Positions 42,796-51,800 of a stretch of 64,000 nt of DNA are shown here, piece by piece. A program made the translations under genes and the position numbers. Position 1 is the stretch's first letter; each line of letters starts with the position of its first letter. Source of the stretch: Suipraeoptans intestinalis (GTDB taxonomy: Bacteria > Bacillota > Clostridia > Lachnospirales > Lachnospiraceae); contig NZ_VULY01000018.1 of the NCBI RefSeq assembly GCF_009696485.1, positions 941,001-1,005,000 of the forward strand. Direction: 5' to 3'. The notes under the pieces are model-generated. The model saw nothing but the letters and a program-made list of their open reading frames with translations, did no database searches and was not told the origin of the DNA.

Positions 42796-43704
42796 TTATT
42801 TATCTGTCTTCCATCCCTTTTTCTTTAAATAAAGCTCCATCCGCTTGTCAAGCATTTGCACCGCTTTTAATGTCGCCTCGCTCATATGCTTATGTGTAAC
42901 CTTATAGGTCACTCTTCTAGGCGGCCGTATTTCATTTGCAATTTTACTCACATGGATCTGCTTCAGTTTCTGAATCCGCTCCACTACCGTTGAGGGCGCA
43001 ATGGCCCACATGCCTTTTCCTGACAGTAAGTGAAACAACAATTCAAATGTATCCACCTGCATTCTTGGTCTCTCTCCCTTTGTAATCCACTGGTTGTGCC
43101 AGATCTGATAATCAGTCTCCCAACTCAAATAGATCTCCCTCTCTTTGTTCAACTCGTCTGTATGGATCTCCTCTTTCTCAATCTCCGGCTGCTCCGACTG
43201 AATGATATACATCTCTTCGCTCAGCAGCGGTTCTGCAAGAATATTCTTATAGTGAAGATAATGGTGTACAAATCCAATATCTATCTCGTGTTTTTCCAGA
43301 TAGTGATAGATCTCGGAAGAATAGTGGGTTTTGATCCGTAAATTTGTCATCCGGTCCGCTTCGTCCAGCATTTCTCTGTATAAATCATACATCATGGCAC
43401 TATTTAGGGTATCTGTGCAGCCCACTGTCAGGTAATATTTTTCCTGTTTCTCTTTCAAAGACTGTGTTTCCTGCCAGAGATACAGCCACCGTTCTGCAAT
43501 GGGCACAAATTCCTCTCCGTAGGTAGTCAGTTCTACCTGTTTATACCCTTTTTTTCTGATTAAAAGGCTGACGCCCAGTTCCTCTTCCAGAAGTTTTAAT
43601 CGATGACTGACTGTCGGCTGGGACACGAAGAGAGTCTCTGCCGTTTTCGTAATATTTTTTGTTTCCACAATCATCAAGAATGTTTCTATTTCCGCCAAAT
43701 TCAT
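42796..43704 (-). CDS. LysR-family transcriptional regulator
   Basis: A 302-residue regulator: N-terminal winged helix (LAEIETFLMIVETKNITKTAETLFVSQPTVSHRLKLLEEELG in shorter parts) and a C-terminal substrate-binding domain that senses a small metabolite. The start at 43704 has GGAGGTG 6 bases upstream. It lies between the pxp operon and a divergent class V aminotransferase, and A/T-rich palindromes occur in both flanking promoters, so it may control both. Confidence 0.9.
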   Translation of the reverse strand: MNLAEIETFLMIVETKNITKTAETLFVSQPTVSHRLKLLEEELGVSLLIRKKGYKQVELTTYGEEFVPIAERWLYLWQETQSLKEKQEKYYLTVGCTDTLNSAMMYDLYREMLDEADRMTNLRIKTHYSSEIYHYLEKHEIDIGFVHHYLHYKNILAEPLLSEEMYIIQSEQPEIEKEEIHTDELNKEREIYLSWETDYQIWHNQWITKGERPRMQVDTFELLFHLLSGKGMWAIAPSTVVERIQKLKQIHVSKIANEIRPPRRVTYKVTHKHMSEATLKAVQMLDKRMELYLKKKGWKTDK

Positions 43705-43824
43705 CTTGCACCTCCAAATATAAATTTTATTAATATTATACAATCAAATTATTCATTTCTCAACTTTTTCTCTCTGTGTTATGATGAAATAGATAGATAC
43801 ATTCGTGTAAAGGAGGAAAAATCA

Positions 43825-45135
43825 ATGAACGAAAAACACGGAAAGTTATTTTCGGATGAATATCAAGCCCATTTAAAGGAAAAGTTTTTCCATGCAGACG
43901 CAGATCCGGAACATGGAAACCGCCTTTTTTTTGAAAATTCAGGAGGATCTTTACGCCTGAAAAAAGCTGTTGAAAGAAAGGCAGAGGCAGAGGCCTTTCC
44001 TGATTGCCCTGAAAGAGTACGTGGTCGAGGATTTGAATTGTCCTCCTATATAACCTGTGGTACACAGGACATTTTAGAAACTGTATTCGGCGCAAAGGAT
44101 GGAGCTTTAATCACGGAATTATCTGCTTCTCAAACCATGTTTCATGCCGTCGGCACGATCCTGGAAGGAATCGATTGGGGAACCAATGCTGTTACTTCTG
44201 CTTTAGAGCATCCCTCTGCTCATGATGCCGTTGAATATTACTGCGCCCGCACTCACAGAGAATTTCGGGTAGTACCTGCCAATCGGATTACCGGAGGGCT
44301 GGATGTCGATACCATTTTAAGCCATGTAGACGAGAACACCTGTCTTTTAAGCATCATGGCAGCTTCTAATATTTCCGGAAATGTAATGGATATTAAAGAA
44401 ATTTCCAGACGTGCCAGAGAAATCAATCCGGATATTTATATCGTGTCCGATGCTGTACAGCATGCTCCGCATGCTCCTATTGATGTAGCAGACTGGAAGG
44501 TAGACGTAGCCAATATTGCCCCCTACAAATTTTTTGGTGTGAGGGGCTGCGGATTTGCCTATGTCTCTGATCGTGTTGCAAGTCTTCCTCATCGCAAGCT
44601 AATCCATAAGCCTGCTAATGTATGGGCTCTTGGAACTCCCACACCGGGAAATTTTGCTGCGATGACAGCGGTCATCGATTATGTGTGCGACATTGGATCT
44701 GATAGCTTCCTCTCTGAGAACACTTCAGTTCCGACAGACCGACGAACACTTTTCGTAAAAGGAATGCACCGCATCCATATGCAGGAACGTGCTCTTCTTT
44801 ACCGAATGTTGGAAGGCACCGAAAAAACTCCGGGATTACGCCACATTCCAAATGTGGAGGTCTATGTCGATACAGAGGATCTGACTGCCAAGGATCTGAT
44901 CATTGCCATGGGAATTAAAGGGCTCGACTATTCTCTCTGCTCTCAACTGTATCTGGAACATGGCGTAACTATCTTTGAGCGTCTGAAAAGCAGTCCTTAT
45001 TCACAGCGGATCATAGAGACATTGGGGTTGGAGGGTGCTCTTCGTGTTTCTCCTTTACATTGCCACGGACGAAGTGATATTGACCGCTTTTTAGAAATCA
45101 CTTCTACAATTGCCTCTTCCGTCTCTCTTTCCTGA
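43825..45135 (+). CDS. Class V aminotransferase-fold PLP enzyme
   Basis: A 436-residue fold-type I PLP enzyme of the aminotransferase class V/cysteine desulfurase group. The PLP lysine is Lys235 in IAPYKFFGVRGCGF; SDAVQHAPHAPIDV carries the Asp and His that contact PLP, and ALEHPSAH is the upstream His-containing loop. The start at 43825 follows AAGGAGGAA. It diverges from the LysR gene. Candidate reactions are cysteine lyase, isopenicillin-epimerase-like or serine-type transamination. With the hydroxyacid dehydrogenase and glycerate kinase nearby, a serine-to-hydroxypyruvate step is an attractive but unproven idea. Confidence 0.85.
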   Translation: MNEKHGKLFSDEYQAHLKEKFFHADADPEHGNRLFFENSGGSLRLKKAVERKAEAEAFPDCPERVRGRGFELSSYITCGTQDILETVFGAKDGALITELSASQTMFHAVGTILEGIDWGTNAVTSALEHPSAHDAVEYYCARTHREFRVVPANRITGGLDVDTILSHVDENTCLLSIMAASNISGNVMDIKEISRRAREINPDIYIVSDAVQHAPHAPIDVADWKVDVANIAPYKFFGVRGCGFAYVSDRVASLPHRKLIHKPANVWALGTPTPGNFAAMTAVIDYVCDIGSDSFLSENTSVPTDRRTLFVKGMHRIHMQERALLYRMLEGTEKTPGLRHIPNVEVYVDTEDLTAKDLIIAMGIKGLDYSLCSQLYLEHGVTIFERLKSSPYSQRIIETLGLEGALRVSPLHCHGRSDIDRFLEITSTIASSVSLS

Positions 45136-45215
45136 TCTTTCCTGTTGTTTGATGGGGGCTGTCATCTGGAGGCACTTTTCGTACGCCCTTTCGTGAAGCA
45201 CCTCTTTTCCAAATG

Positions 45216-45262
45216 AAAAATCACTGCCACCGGTTTTGCTTAGCCAGTGACAGTGATTTTTT
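45216..45262. terminator. Terminator between the aminotransferase and phosphotransferase genes
   Basis: AAAAATCACTG pairs with CAGTGATTTTT around an inner CCA-type stem; U-tracts on both strands fit the convergent genes. Confidence 0.75.
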
Positions 45263-46010
45263 ACTGATAATCCATAATATCAATCCAGTTCATCAGAAAC
45301 TCTTTTTTCAAAGCTCCCTTTTTCCCCAACTGTGCCGCCGCTACCAACGGAAGCCATTGCTGCACATACTGCATTGCCGTATCGCTCTTTCTACAGTAGC
45401 ACTTCATGTAAAGCTTTGCCATCTCCTGGTCTTCCAAGGCAAACAAGAGATAGGTCATGGCTGCGTCTGCGCCTCCGTTTCCCGTGACGGCATGGGCCCA
45501 GTCGATCGCAGTAAGTTTTCCATTTTTCCCTACGATCACATTGCTGGGATTAAAGTCTCCGTGGCATAGCTTGCTATGTCTTGGCATGCTCTCCAGGCGC
45601 GTCAAAAGATCGTATCTGGTGGTCGCATCCAGTTCTTTGGTGCTCTGGATCTCCCTGGCCAGTTTGTCCCTGCCATTTTCCAAAAGATAGGCCTCTTTTC
45701 CGTGGATCTCTAATTGCAGATCTACAAAATCCTCCATGTACTTGTCCATGTTTGCCGGATCCACACGCATCATCTCTTCCAGCGTTTTCCCTTCCTTGTA
45801 CTCAATGAAGATCGCCCACTGTCCATCCACATGCTCCACCTTCTGAAGCTTCGGAATGGCAAGACCGGTCTCTTCCACCCGCGCCATCTTCAGTGCCTCA
45901 TTAAACACATGGGACTTGGGATGCGTCCTGTCGAATATCTTGACGATACTCTTATCCAGACGATACACTTTTTTGTAGGGCCGTTCCACGATCAGTTTTC
46001 CCTGCTCCAT
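45261..46010 (-). CDS. APH-fold phosphotransferase of unknown substrate
   Basis: A 249-residue kinase-like protein. The catalytic loop is LCHGDFNPSNVIV and the metal site AIDWAHAVTG. The N-lobe includes VYRLDKSIVKIFD. It resembles the TIGR02172-like group of small APH proteins in Clostridia, not characterised resistance enzymes. The start at 46010 has AGGAGG 8 bases upstream; a GTG inside the ribosome site is less likely. Monocistronic, substrate unknown. Confidence 0.8.
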   Translation of the reverse strand: MEQGKLIVERPYKKVYRLDKSIVKIFDRTHPKSHVFNEALKMARVEETGLAIPKLQKVEHVDGQWAIFIEYKEGKTLEEMMRVDPANMDKYMEDFVDLQLEIHGKEAYLLENGRDKLAREIQSTKELDATTRYDLLTRLESMPRHSKLCHGDFNPSNVIVGKNGKLTAIDWAHAVTGNGGADAAMTYLLFALEDQEMAKLYMKCYCRKSDTAMQYVQQWLPLVAAAQLGKKGALKKEFLMNWIDIMDYQ

Positions 46011-46241
46011 CCTTTGCACCTCCTTTAGAATCCGTTCCGTTCTTTTTTACTGATCTTATTATACGCCTTCCTGCCGCCTCTGAAAAGTATTTTTGTATAT
46101 TTTTTAACTATTTTATTTTGTATTTTTATTTCGTTATTTTATTAACTATCCATGTTGAAATTGTTTTCTTCCCACCGAAATCTCAGCGGAAATGATTTCC
46201 GGTTTATATGAAAAACAGTCTGCACGGTGAAAGATTTTATT

Positions 46242-48518
46242 CTACCCTATCCATGCTCCATTTCCTGCAAAATGATAAAGACCGCCTTCCATCTGTAAAC
46301 TCACTCCCGCTGCCATAGCTCCGTTTGCTTTCAGATAATACCAAGTAGCTCCACTCTTTATCCAACCTGTCATCATCGTGCCGTTTTCTGCCAGATAGTA
46401 CCAACTGCCGCCCAGGCTGACCCAGCCGGTTTTCATAGCTCCGCTTTCATCCAGATAGTACCAGCTGCCACCCTGATTTAGCCAACCAGTCTTCATAGCT
46501 CCACTTCCATCCAGATAGTACCAGGTAGCCCCATCCTTGATCCAGCCTGTCATCATCATGCCATTTTCTGCCAGATAGTACCAACTGCCGCCCAGGCTGA
46601 CCCAGCCGGTTTTCATAGCTCCGCTTTCATCCAGATAGTACCAGCTGCCACCCTGATTTAGCCAACCAGTCTTCATAACTCCATTTGCATCCAGATAATA
46701 CCAGGTAGTCCCACCCTTGATCCATCCTGTCATCATCATGCCGTTTTCTGCCAGGTAATACCAGTTTCCTCCTACGTTCATCCATCCTTTTGCCATCCTG
46801 CAAAGCCCGTCAAAATAATACCAGTTTCCACCAAATGGAAGCCAACTATTTCGTACTGCATACCCCTTGGCATCGAAGTAATATGTCTCGTTATCCAGAG
46901 TTTTCCAAGATGCAGTCAGATAGCTCCCGTCTGCAGTTTTATACCGTTTTCCTACAGCATCCTCTCTCCAGCCTTCCGGCTGCTTTTCCGGTTCCTGTGT
47001 CTCCTTCTTATGAACCGTAATATTCAAAGCCTTCCTGATCTCCTTTACTTGAACGATAACGCTCTTGTCAGTTGCTTTCAGAGGTGTATTTTCATCTGGA
47101 AGCAGTTGGATTCCATACGCTTGAAGCTCATCCGCTTTCACAGTTTGGACAACTCCGTTTTTATCCTTTAGCAGCAAGATCATCCCTGCACTACTAAACT
47201 GTTGACCTTCCTGATAAATTGTGGTCTGAGGCAACTGCGTGACCTCCAGTTCCTGAATCTCATTTTTATCAAATTTCTGAATGGGCGCCGCATCTGACAG
47301 CACATATGCCTTGTTCTTCTTCTGGATCCGGTATCCTCCAATGGTCTGTAAAAACGAAACGCTGACGCCTTGATGGATATTTCCTTCTGCCTTCACATAT
47401 TCCCATCCTGTCTTTCCTGCAAACTGTGTTTCAAATCCACTCAATCTGATATTCGATGCGTCTCTTATATCTTCCCCCACCTGCAGGGATGTGTCTGGTG
47501 ACAGAACAATCTCTCCTGTTCCTGTGATTCTTCCAATCCGGACATCTCCCTTCAGATTGATCCATAGCTGTGCTCCCTCCTGCACATCAACCGTCCTATC
47601 AATTCTGTCCAGACGGTCCAGATTCACTACCGCTCCATCACGCAATGATAAATTTTTTACTCCTGTCAGTTCTATCCCTGTCAAACGAGAAGCGGAAAAA
47701 GTAACTTGATTTTGAATACTGTCCTCTGCCAGAATTTTTTTTACAGCTTTTGCATTGGAAAGCAGTGTCACCTCTTCCGTTGTCTGATTTCCGTTTACAC
47801 CGCCCAACACAATCCCTTCGTCTACTCTTGCGTACTCCGATTCTATTCGGATTGTAACCGGGACATCCACATCTTCTGTTTCTCCTCCCGCAATAATCTT
47901 ATGAAATCTTGTAGAAGAATCTCCATTTAAAATGGAGATCTGTACGTGATTTCCACTGAGATTTCCTGTCTTAGAACCACCGATCAGTACTGGTCTCAAA
48001 TAATCCTGCAACTGGCTAACCGTCGTGGAAACCTCATCAAAAGTCACCTCATTTCCAGCCGCATAGATTCTGGGTAACTCACCTCCGTTTACGATCATAT
48101 TCAGTGTCATATTCTGGAACCGGACATTTTTCTTCAGTTCCAAATCAGCTCCCCGAAAGGTCAGGCGATATCCCTGTCCATCAATTACAATATTTTTGTC
48201 AATAAAAAAAGTTCCCTCCTGTCTGTACAGGACATCCCCTGTCAGTTTTAATGTATCTCCATCGACAGATCTCTGAATTGCATAAGACAGGCTCTGATAG
48301 GGATTCTCCTGTGTCCCGTCTCCCTCTATAGAACTTTCCTGTCCATTTGCCACATAGATCGTACTCCCGTTACTATCCGATGTATCGTTTCCTGCAGCCA
48401 TTGCTTTCCTTGTTCCCATTGCCAAAAAGCTTCCGGTAAAAAGAAGGCCAAGCAGGATCCTTGTTCCATATTTTTTTAAGTCCTTCCACGTTTTTTTCTC
48501 TCTTATGCTTTCTCCCAT
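46242..48518 (-). CDS. Secreted surface protein with cell-wall-binding repeats
   Basis: A 758-residue exported protein. The signal peptide (about residues 18-41, ending MAAG) is followed by a right-handed beta-helix-like region (about 50-390; TIYVANGQ, NIVIDGQGYRLTFRG) and an Ig-like segment (about 410-500). The C-terminal third has about ten YG/choline-binding-type repeats of the form GW-(4-5)-GGxWYYL-(3-4)-GxMxTGW. These bind teichoic acid or glucan in related proteins and would hold the protein on the wall without sortase. A promoter lies at 48562-48590. Function may be adhesion; the beta-helix could also be enzymatic but no catalytic motif is recognised. Confidence 0.85.
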   Translation of the reverse strand: MGESIREKKTWKDLKKYGTRILLGLLFTGSFLAMGTRKAMAAGNDTSDSNGSTIYVANGQESSIEGDGTQENPYQSLSYAIQRSVDGDTLKLTGDVLYRQEGTFFIDKNIVIDGQGYRLTFRGADLELKKNVRFQNMTLNMIVNGGELPRIYAAGNEVTFDEVSTTVSQLQDYLRPVLIGGSKTGNLSGNHVQISILNGDSSTRFHKIIAGGETEDVDVPVTIRIESEYARVDEGIVLGGVNGNQTTEEVTLLSNAKAVKKILAEDSIQNQVTFSASRLTGIELTGVKNLSLRDGAVVNLDRLDRIDRTVDVQEGAQLWINLKGDVRIGRITGTGEIVLSPDTSLQVGEDIRDASNIRLSGFETQFAGKTGWEYVKAEGNIHQGVSVSFLQTIGGYRIQKKNKAYVLSDAAPIQKFDKNEIQELEVTQLPQTTIYQEGQQFSSAGMILLLKDKNGVVQTVKADELQAYGIQLLPDENTPLKATDKSVIVQVKEIRKALNITVHKKETQEPEKQPEGWREDAVGKRYKTADGSYLTASWKTLDNETYYFDAKGYAVRNSWLPFGGNWYYFDGLCRMAKGWMNVGGNWYYLAENGMMMTGWIKGGTTWYYLDANGVMKTGWLNQGGSWYYLDESGAMKTGWVSLGGSWYYLAENGMMMTGWIKDGATWYYLDGSGAMKTGWLNQGGSWYYLDESGAMKTGWVSLGGSWYYLAENGTMMTGWIKSGATWYYLKANGAMAAGVSLQMEGGLYHFAGNGAWIG
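46384..46677. repeat. 180-bp higher-order repeat in the wall-binding region
   Basis: The 60-base repeat units are arranged in threes: 46384-46497 and 46564-46677 are identical over 114 bases, exactly 180 bases apart, while flanking units differ. This indicates recent duplication of a three-unit block. Confidence 0.9.
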
Positions 48519-48561
48519 ATGATCTCCCTTCGTTTAATTAATATGATTTCATATGCATTTT

Positions 48562-48590
48562 AATATATCATCAGAAACCCTCTTATTCAA
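48562..48590 (-). promoter_or_regulatory. Promoter of the wall-repeat protein gene
   Basis: On the minus strand TTGAAT, 17 bases, TATATT, about 45 bases before the start codon. The remainder of 48591-48851 holds the 3' region of the adhesin gene with no recognised gene. Confidence 0.6.
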
Positions 48591-48851
48591 GTCAGATACT
48601 GGCTCTCTTCTTGTGGTCCAGAATCTGTCTGTCTCTTTTTGTCAGTCTGGCGATGAGACATATCAGGCAGATTTTGTCCTATAGATTTCCGATTCATGTG
48701 AAAAACAGCGAAAGCTCTCCTGATTCCCTACAGACAAGATCTTTCTTTTCCCTGCAGAGAAACTTCTCCAAGGAAATCTCCCGCTGTCTTTTATTGGTTA
48801 TTTGTCATATGCCTTGTCGCTTTTGACTTTTTAACCTCTGTCTTTTTAGCG

Positions 48852-51800
48852 TTACCTTTTGATCCTGCGTCTTTTTTCAAAGAACAGGGTTCCGAAAGCT
48901 GCTACAGAAAGCATCATCAGGATATATGGCGTACTCTGGCTGGAATCTCCGGTTTTCGGACTTCCTTTCACTTTTCCTGCCGAAGCCCCGGTGACCTCAA
49001 CGGTCTGTGCCTTATCCTTTGGATCTTCGTGCGTATGCACATCCTCTTTATCCAAAACTCCGTCTCCGTCTGTATCGATCAGCTTTTCCACAGAAATTGC
49101 TCGCTCAAATACCACATAGGTTTCTCCTGCTTTCAGTCCTGTCACCGTTCCGAAATCCAGTTCCCAGCTGCCTTTTCCGCTAGGATCTGCCGTAAACTCT
49201 GCCGTCGCTTCCGCCACGGTCTGAACTACTTTTCCATCTTTGATCTGGTTCAGCTTTCCGGTGACTTTATACACTTTGCCGCCTTTCAGTCCTTCATAGT
49301 GGATGGTATCTACAAGCTTTACGCCCTGTCCGGCTTCTTCTTTGCTGACTTTTGCCGACTGGTCCGCACTTCCTACAGAGTTGTTTGCTTTCACCGTAGT
49401 CAGAATCTTTCCGTTCTCTTCGTCCGGCTGCGGTGTGTCCGGTTTCACTTTGACTGTCTGCGCCTTGTCCGTTGGATCTTCGTGCACACGGCTGTGAGGA
49501 GCGTCCGGTTCGTTATCATAATCGGTATCTACCAGCTTCTCCACAGATTTTGCACTTTCATATACCACATAGGTTTTTCCTTCTTCCAGTCCTTTGACTT
49601 TTCCGAAGTCTAACGTCCAACTGCCGCTGCCGCTTTGCTCTGCCGTAAATTCTGCCGTGGCTGTCGTCACTGTTTTTACGACTTTTCCGTCTTCTATCAG
49701 GTTCAGCTTACCGGTTACCTTGTAAGCTTTTCCTCCTACCAGTCCGGTGTAATGGATCGTATCTGTAACCGCAGTACCATCCTCTGATGCTTTTGCTTCC
49801 GCCGCTGCATTCTCGCTTGCCACAGCGTCGCCTGCCTGCACCGTCGTGCGGATCTTTCCGTCAGGATTTTCATATTTTGGTTCTTCTCCACCCGGTTCCT
49901 CCGGCTTCACCGTAAAGGTCTGTGCCTTGTCTTCCGGATTTTCATGGGTATGCTCATCCGGCTGATCCGAAATACCATCCCCATCTTTATCAATCAGTAG
50001 TTCTACGGATTTTACCCGTTCAAACACTACATAAGAGCTTCCCGGTTTCAGATCCTGCCTTGTACCAAAATCCAGCTCCCAGCTGCCGCTGCCACTCTGA
50101 TCGGCTGTCTTTGTAGCTTCCATCGTATCCACAGCTCCTACCGGCTGACCTGCCTTCACTTCCATCAGAGTTCCGCTTACAGTGTAATCTTTTCCACCTA
50201 CAAGCCCCTCATATGCAATGGTGTCCACAACATGCACACCTGTCTTGGCTTCTTCGGCTGTCACTCTTGCCTTTTGCTCCGATGTTGCCGTCGCATTGTT
50301 GGCCTTTACCGTCGTCTTGATCTTACCTTCCGGATACACCGGATTTCTGGGTACTACCGTAATCGTCTGCGCCGGATCCTTTGGATCTTCATGTACCGGA
50401 TTCTGTGGCGTGTCCGGTATGTTGTCGTAATCTGTGTCGATCAGGCGCTCCAAGGATCTGGCGCTTTCATATACCACATAAGATTTTCCTTCTTCCAGCC
50501 CGGCAATCGTTCCAAAATCCAGCTCCCAACTGCCCTTTCCGCTTTCGTCAGCCTTTAATTCTGCCGTGGCGGTTACCACCACTTTTACCGCTTTTCCATT
50601 CTCCACAAGGTTCAGGCTTCCTGTCACTTTATAAGTCTTTCCGCCTACCAGTCCGGTATAAGAAATGGTATCTGTTACAGTCACACCGCTTTCCGCTTCA
50701 TTTTCTGAAACCTGAGCCGGTGCCGTCTCGTTTCCGGTACTGCTGTTTGCTTTGACCGTCGTGCGGATTTCTCCGGCAGGATTTTCGTAGCCCGGCTGTT
50801 CCGGATCAACCGGTTTTGCCTTATCTGTTACTACGACTTTTCCCTCTTTCCATTCTACAGCATCTTCCGAAGCAATCTCGCCCAGCTCCACCGTTCCGTC
50901 TTCTTTTACGGTGAAAGTGAAATCCGTCACCTTCAGATACCCGGTAGGCGCCGCTTCCTCATGGAAGGTATAGGTGCCTGCTGCCAGCTTGACCGTCTTG
51001 CTTTCTCCTTCTTTGGAGGTCCAGGATTCCACTGTCTGACCATCTTTTTTGATCTCAATCTTCGCTCCTGCGATCTCTTCTCCTCCCAGGTTGGTCTTGG
51101 AGAAGATGACCTCCTTTTTCGGCGTCTCCTTTATTATAAAGGTCTGGGATTTATCTGCCGGGTTTTCATGCTTGACTTCCTGCTTGCTTTCCGGCTTCTT
51201 GTCTCCATCGGCATCTACCAGATTTTCTTTGGAAACGGCTTTCTCATAGACCACGTAAGATTTCCCTACTTCCAGCCCTTCTACCGTTCCAAAATCCAGC
51301 TCCCAGTCGCCTTTGCCGTCTTTTCCCGCTGTCAGAACCGCCGTCTTGGTCGCCTTTGCATCACCGACTACCACTCCGTCTTTGACTTCATACAGCGTTC
51401 CTGTCACATCATATTCCTTGCCCTCTACCAGACCTGTATAGTGGATGGTATCTACCACTGCCACCCCATCTCCGACGGATGCTTCCGCAACCTCTGCCAG
51501 AGCCGTCTCGCTGGCCGTGCTGTCGTCTGCCTTCACGGTAGTACTGATCTTGCCCTCCGGGTTCACATAAGGCTGTTCCGGATGGTTCTTTACATCTACC
51601 AGCCATCCGTCTGATACCTGTTTTGTGGCGACATCCTGCGTATCTTCAAATACGATCTTGCCGTCTGCCATGACTTCAAACGGCTTGTCCGAAAGGCCTT
51701 CATACCCTTCCGGTACCCCAATCTCTTTCAATGTATATTTTCCTGCTTTCAGGGAAACACGGATCGGAGTGCTGTCTGCCCCCTGAGAAGTCCACACCAT

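Noticed and set aside
46384..46740. Regular 60-base repeats that could look like a CRISPR array
   Set aside because: The repeats are in frame and encode GGxWYYL-type wall-binding units; there are no unique spacers and no cas genes.
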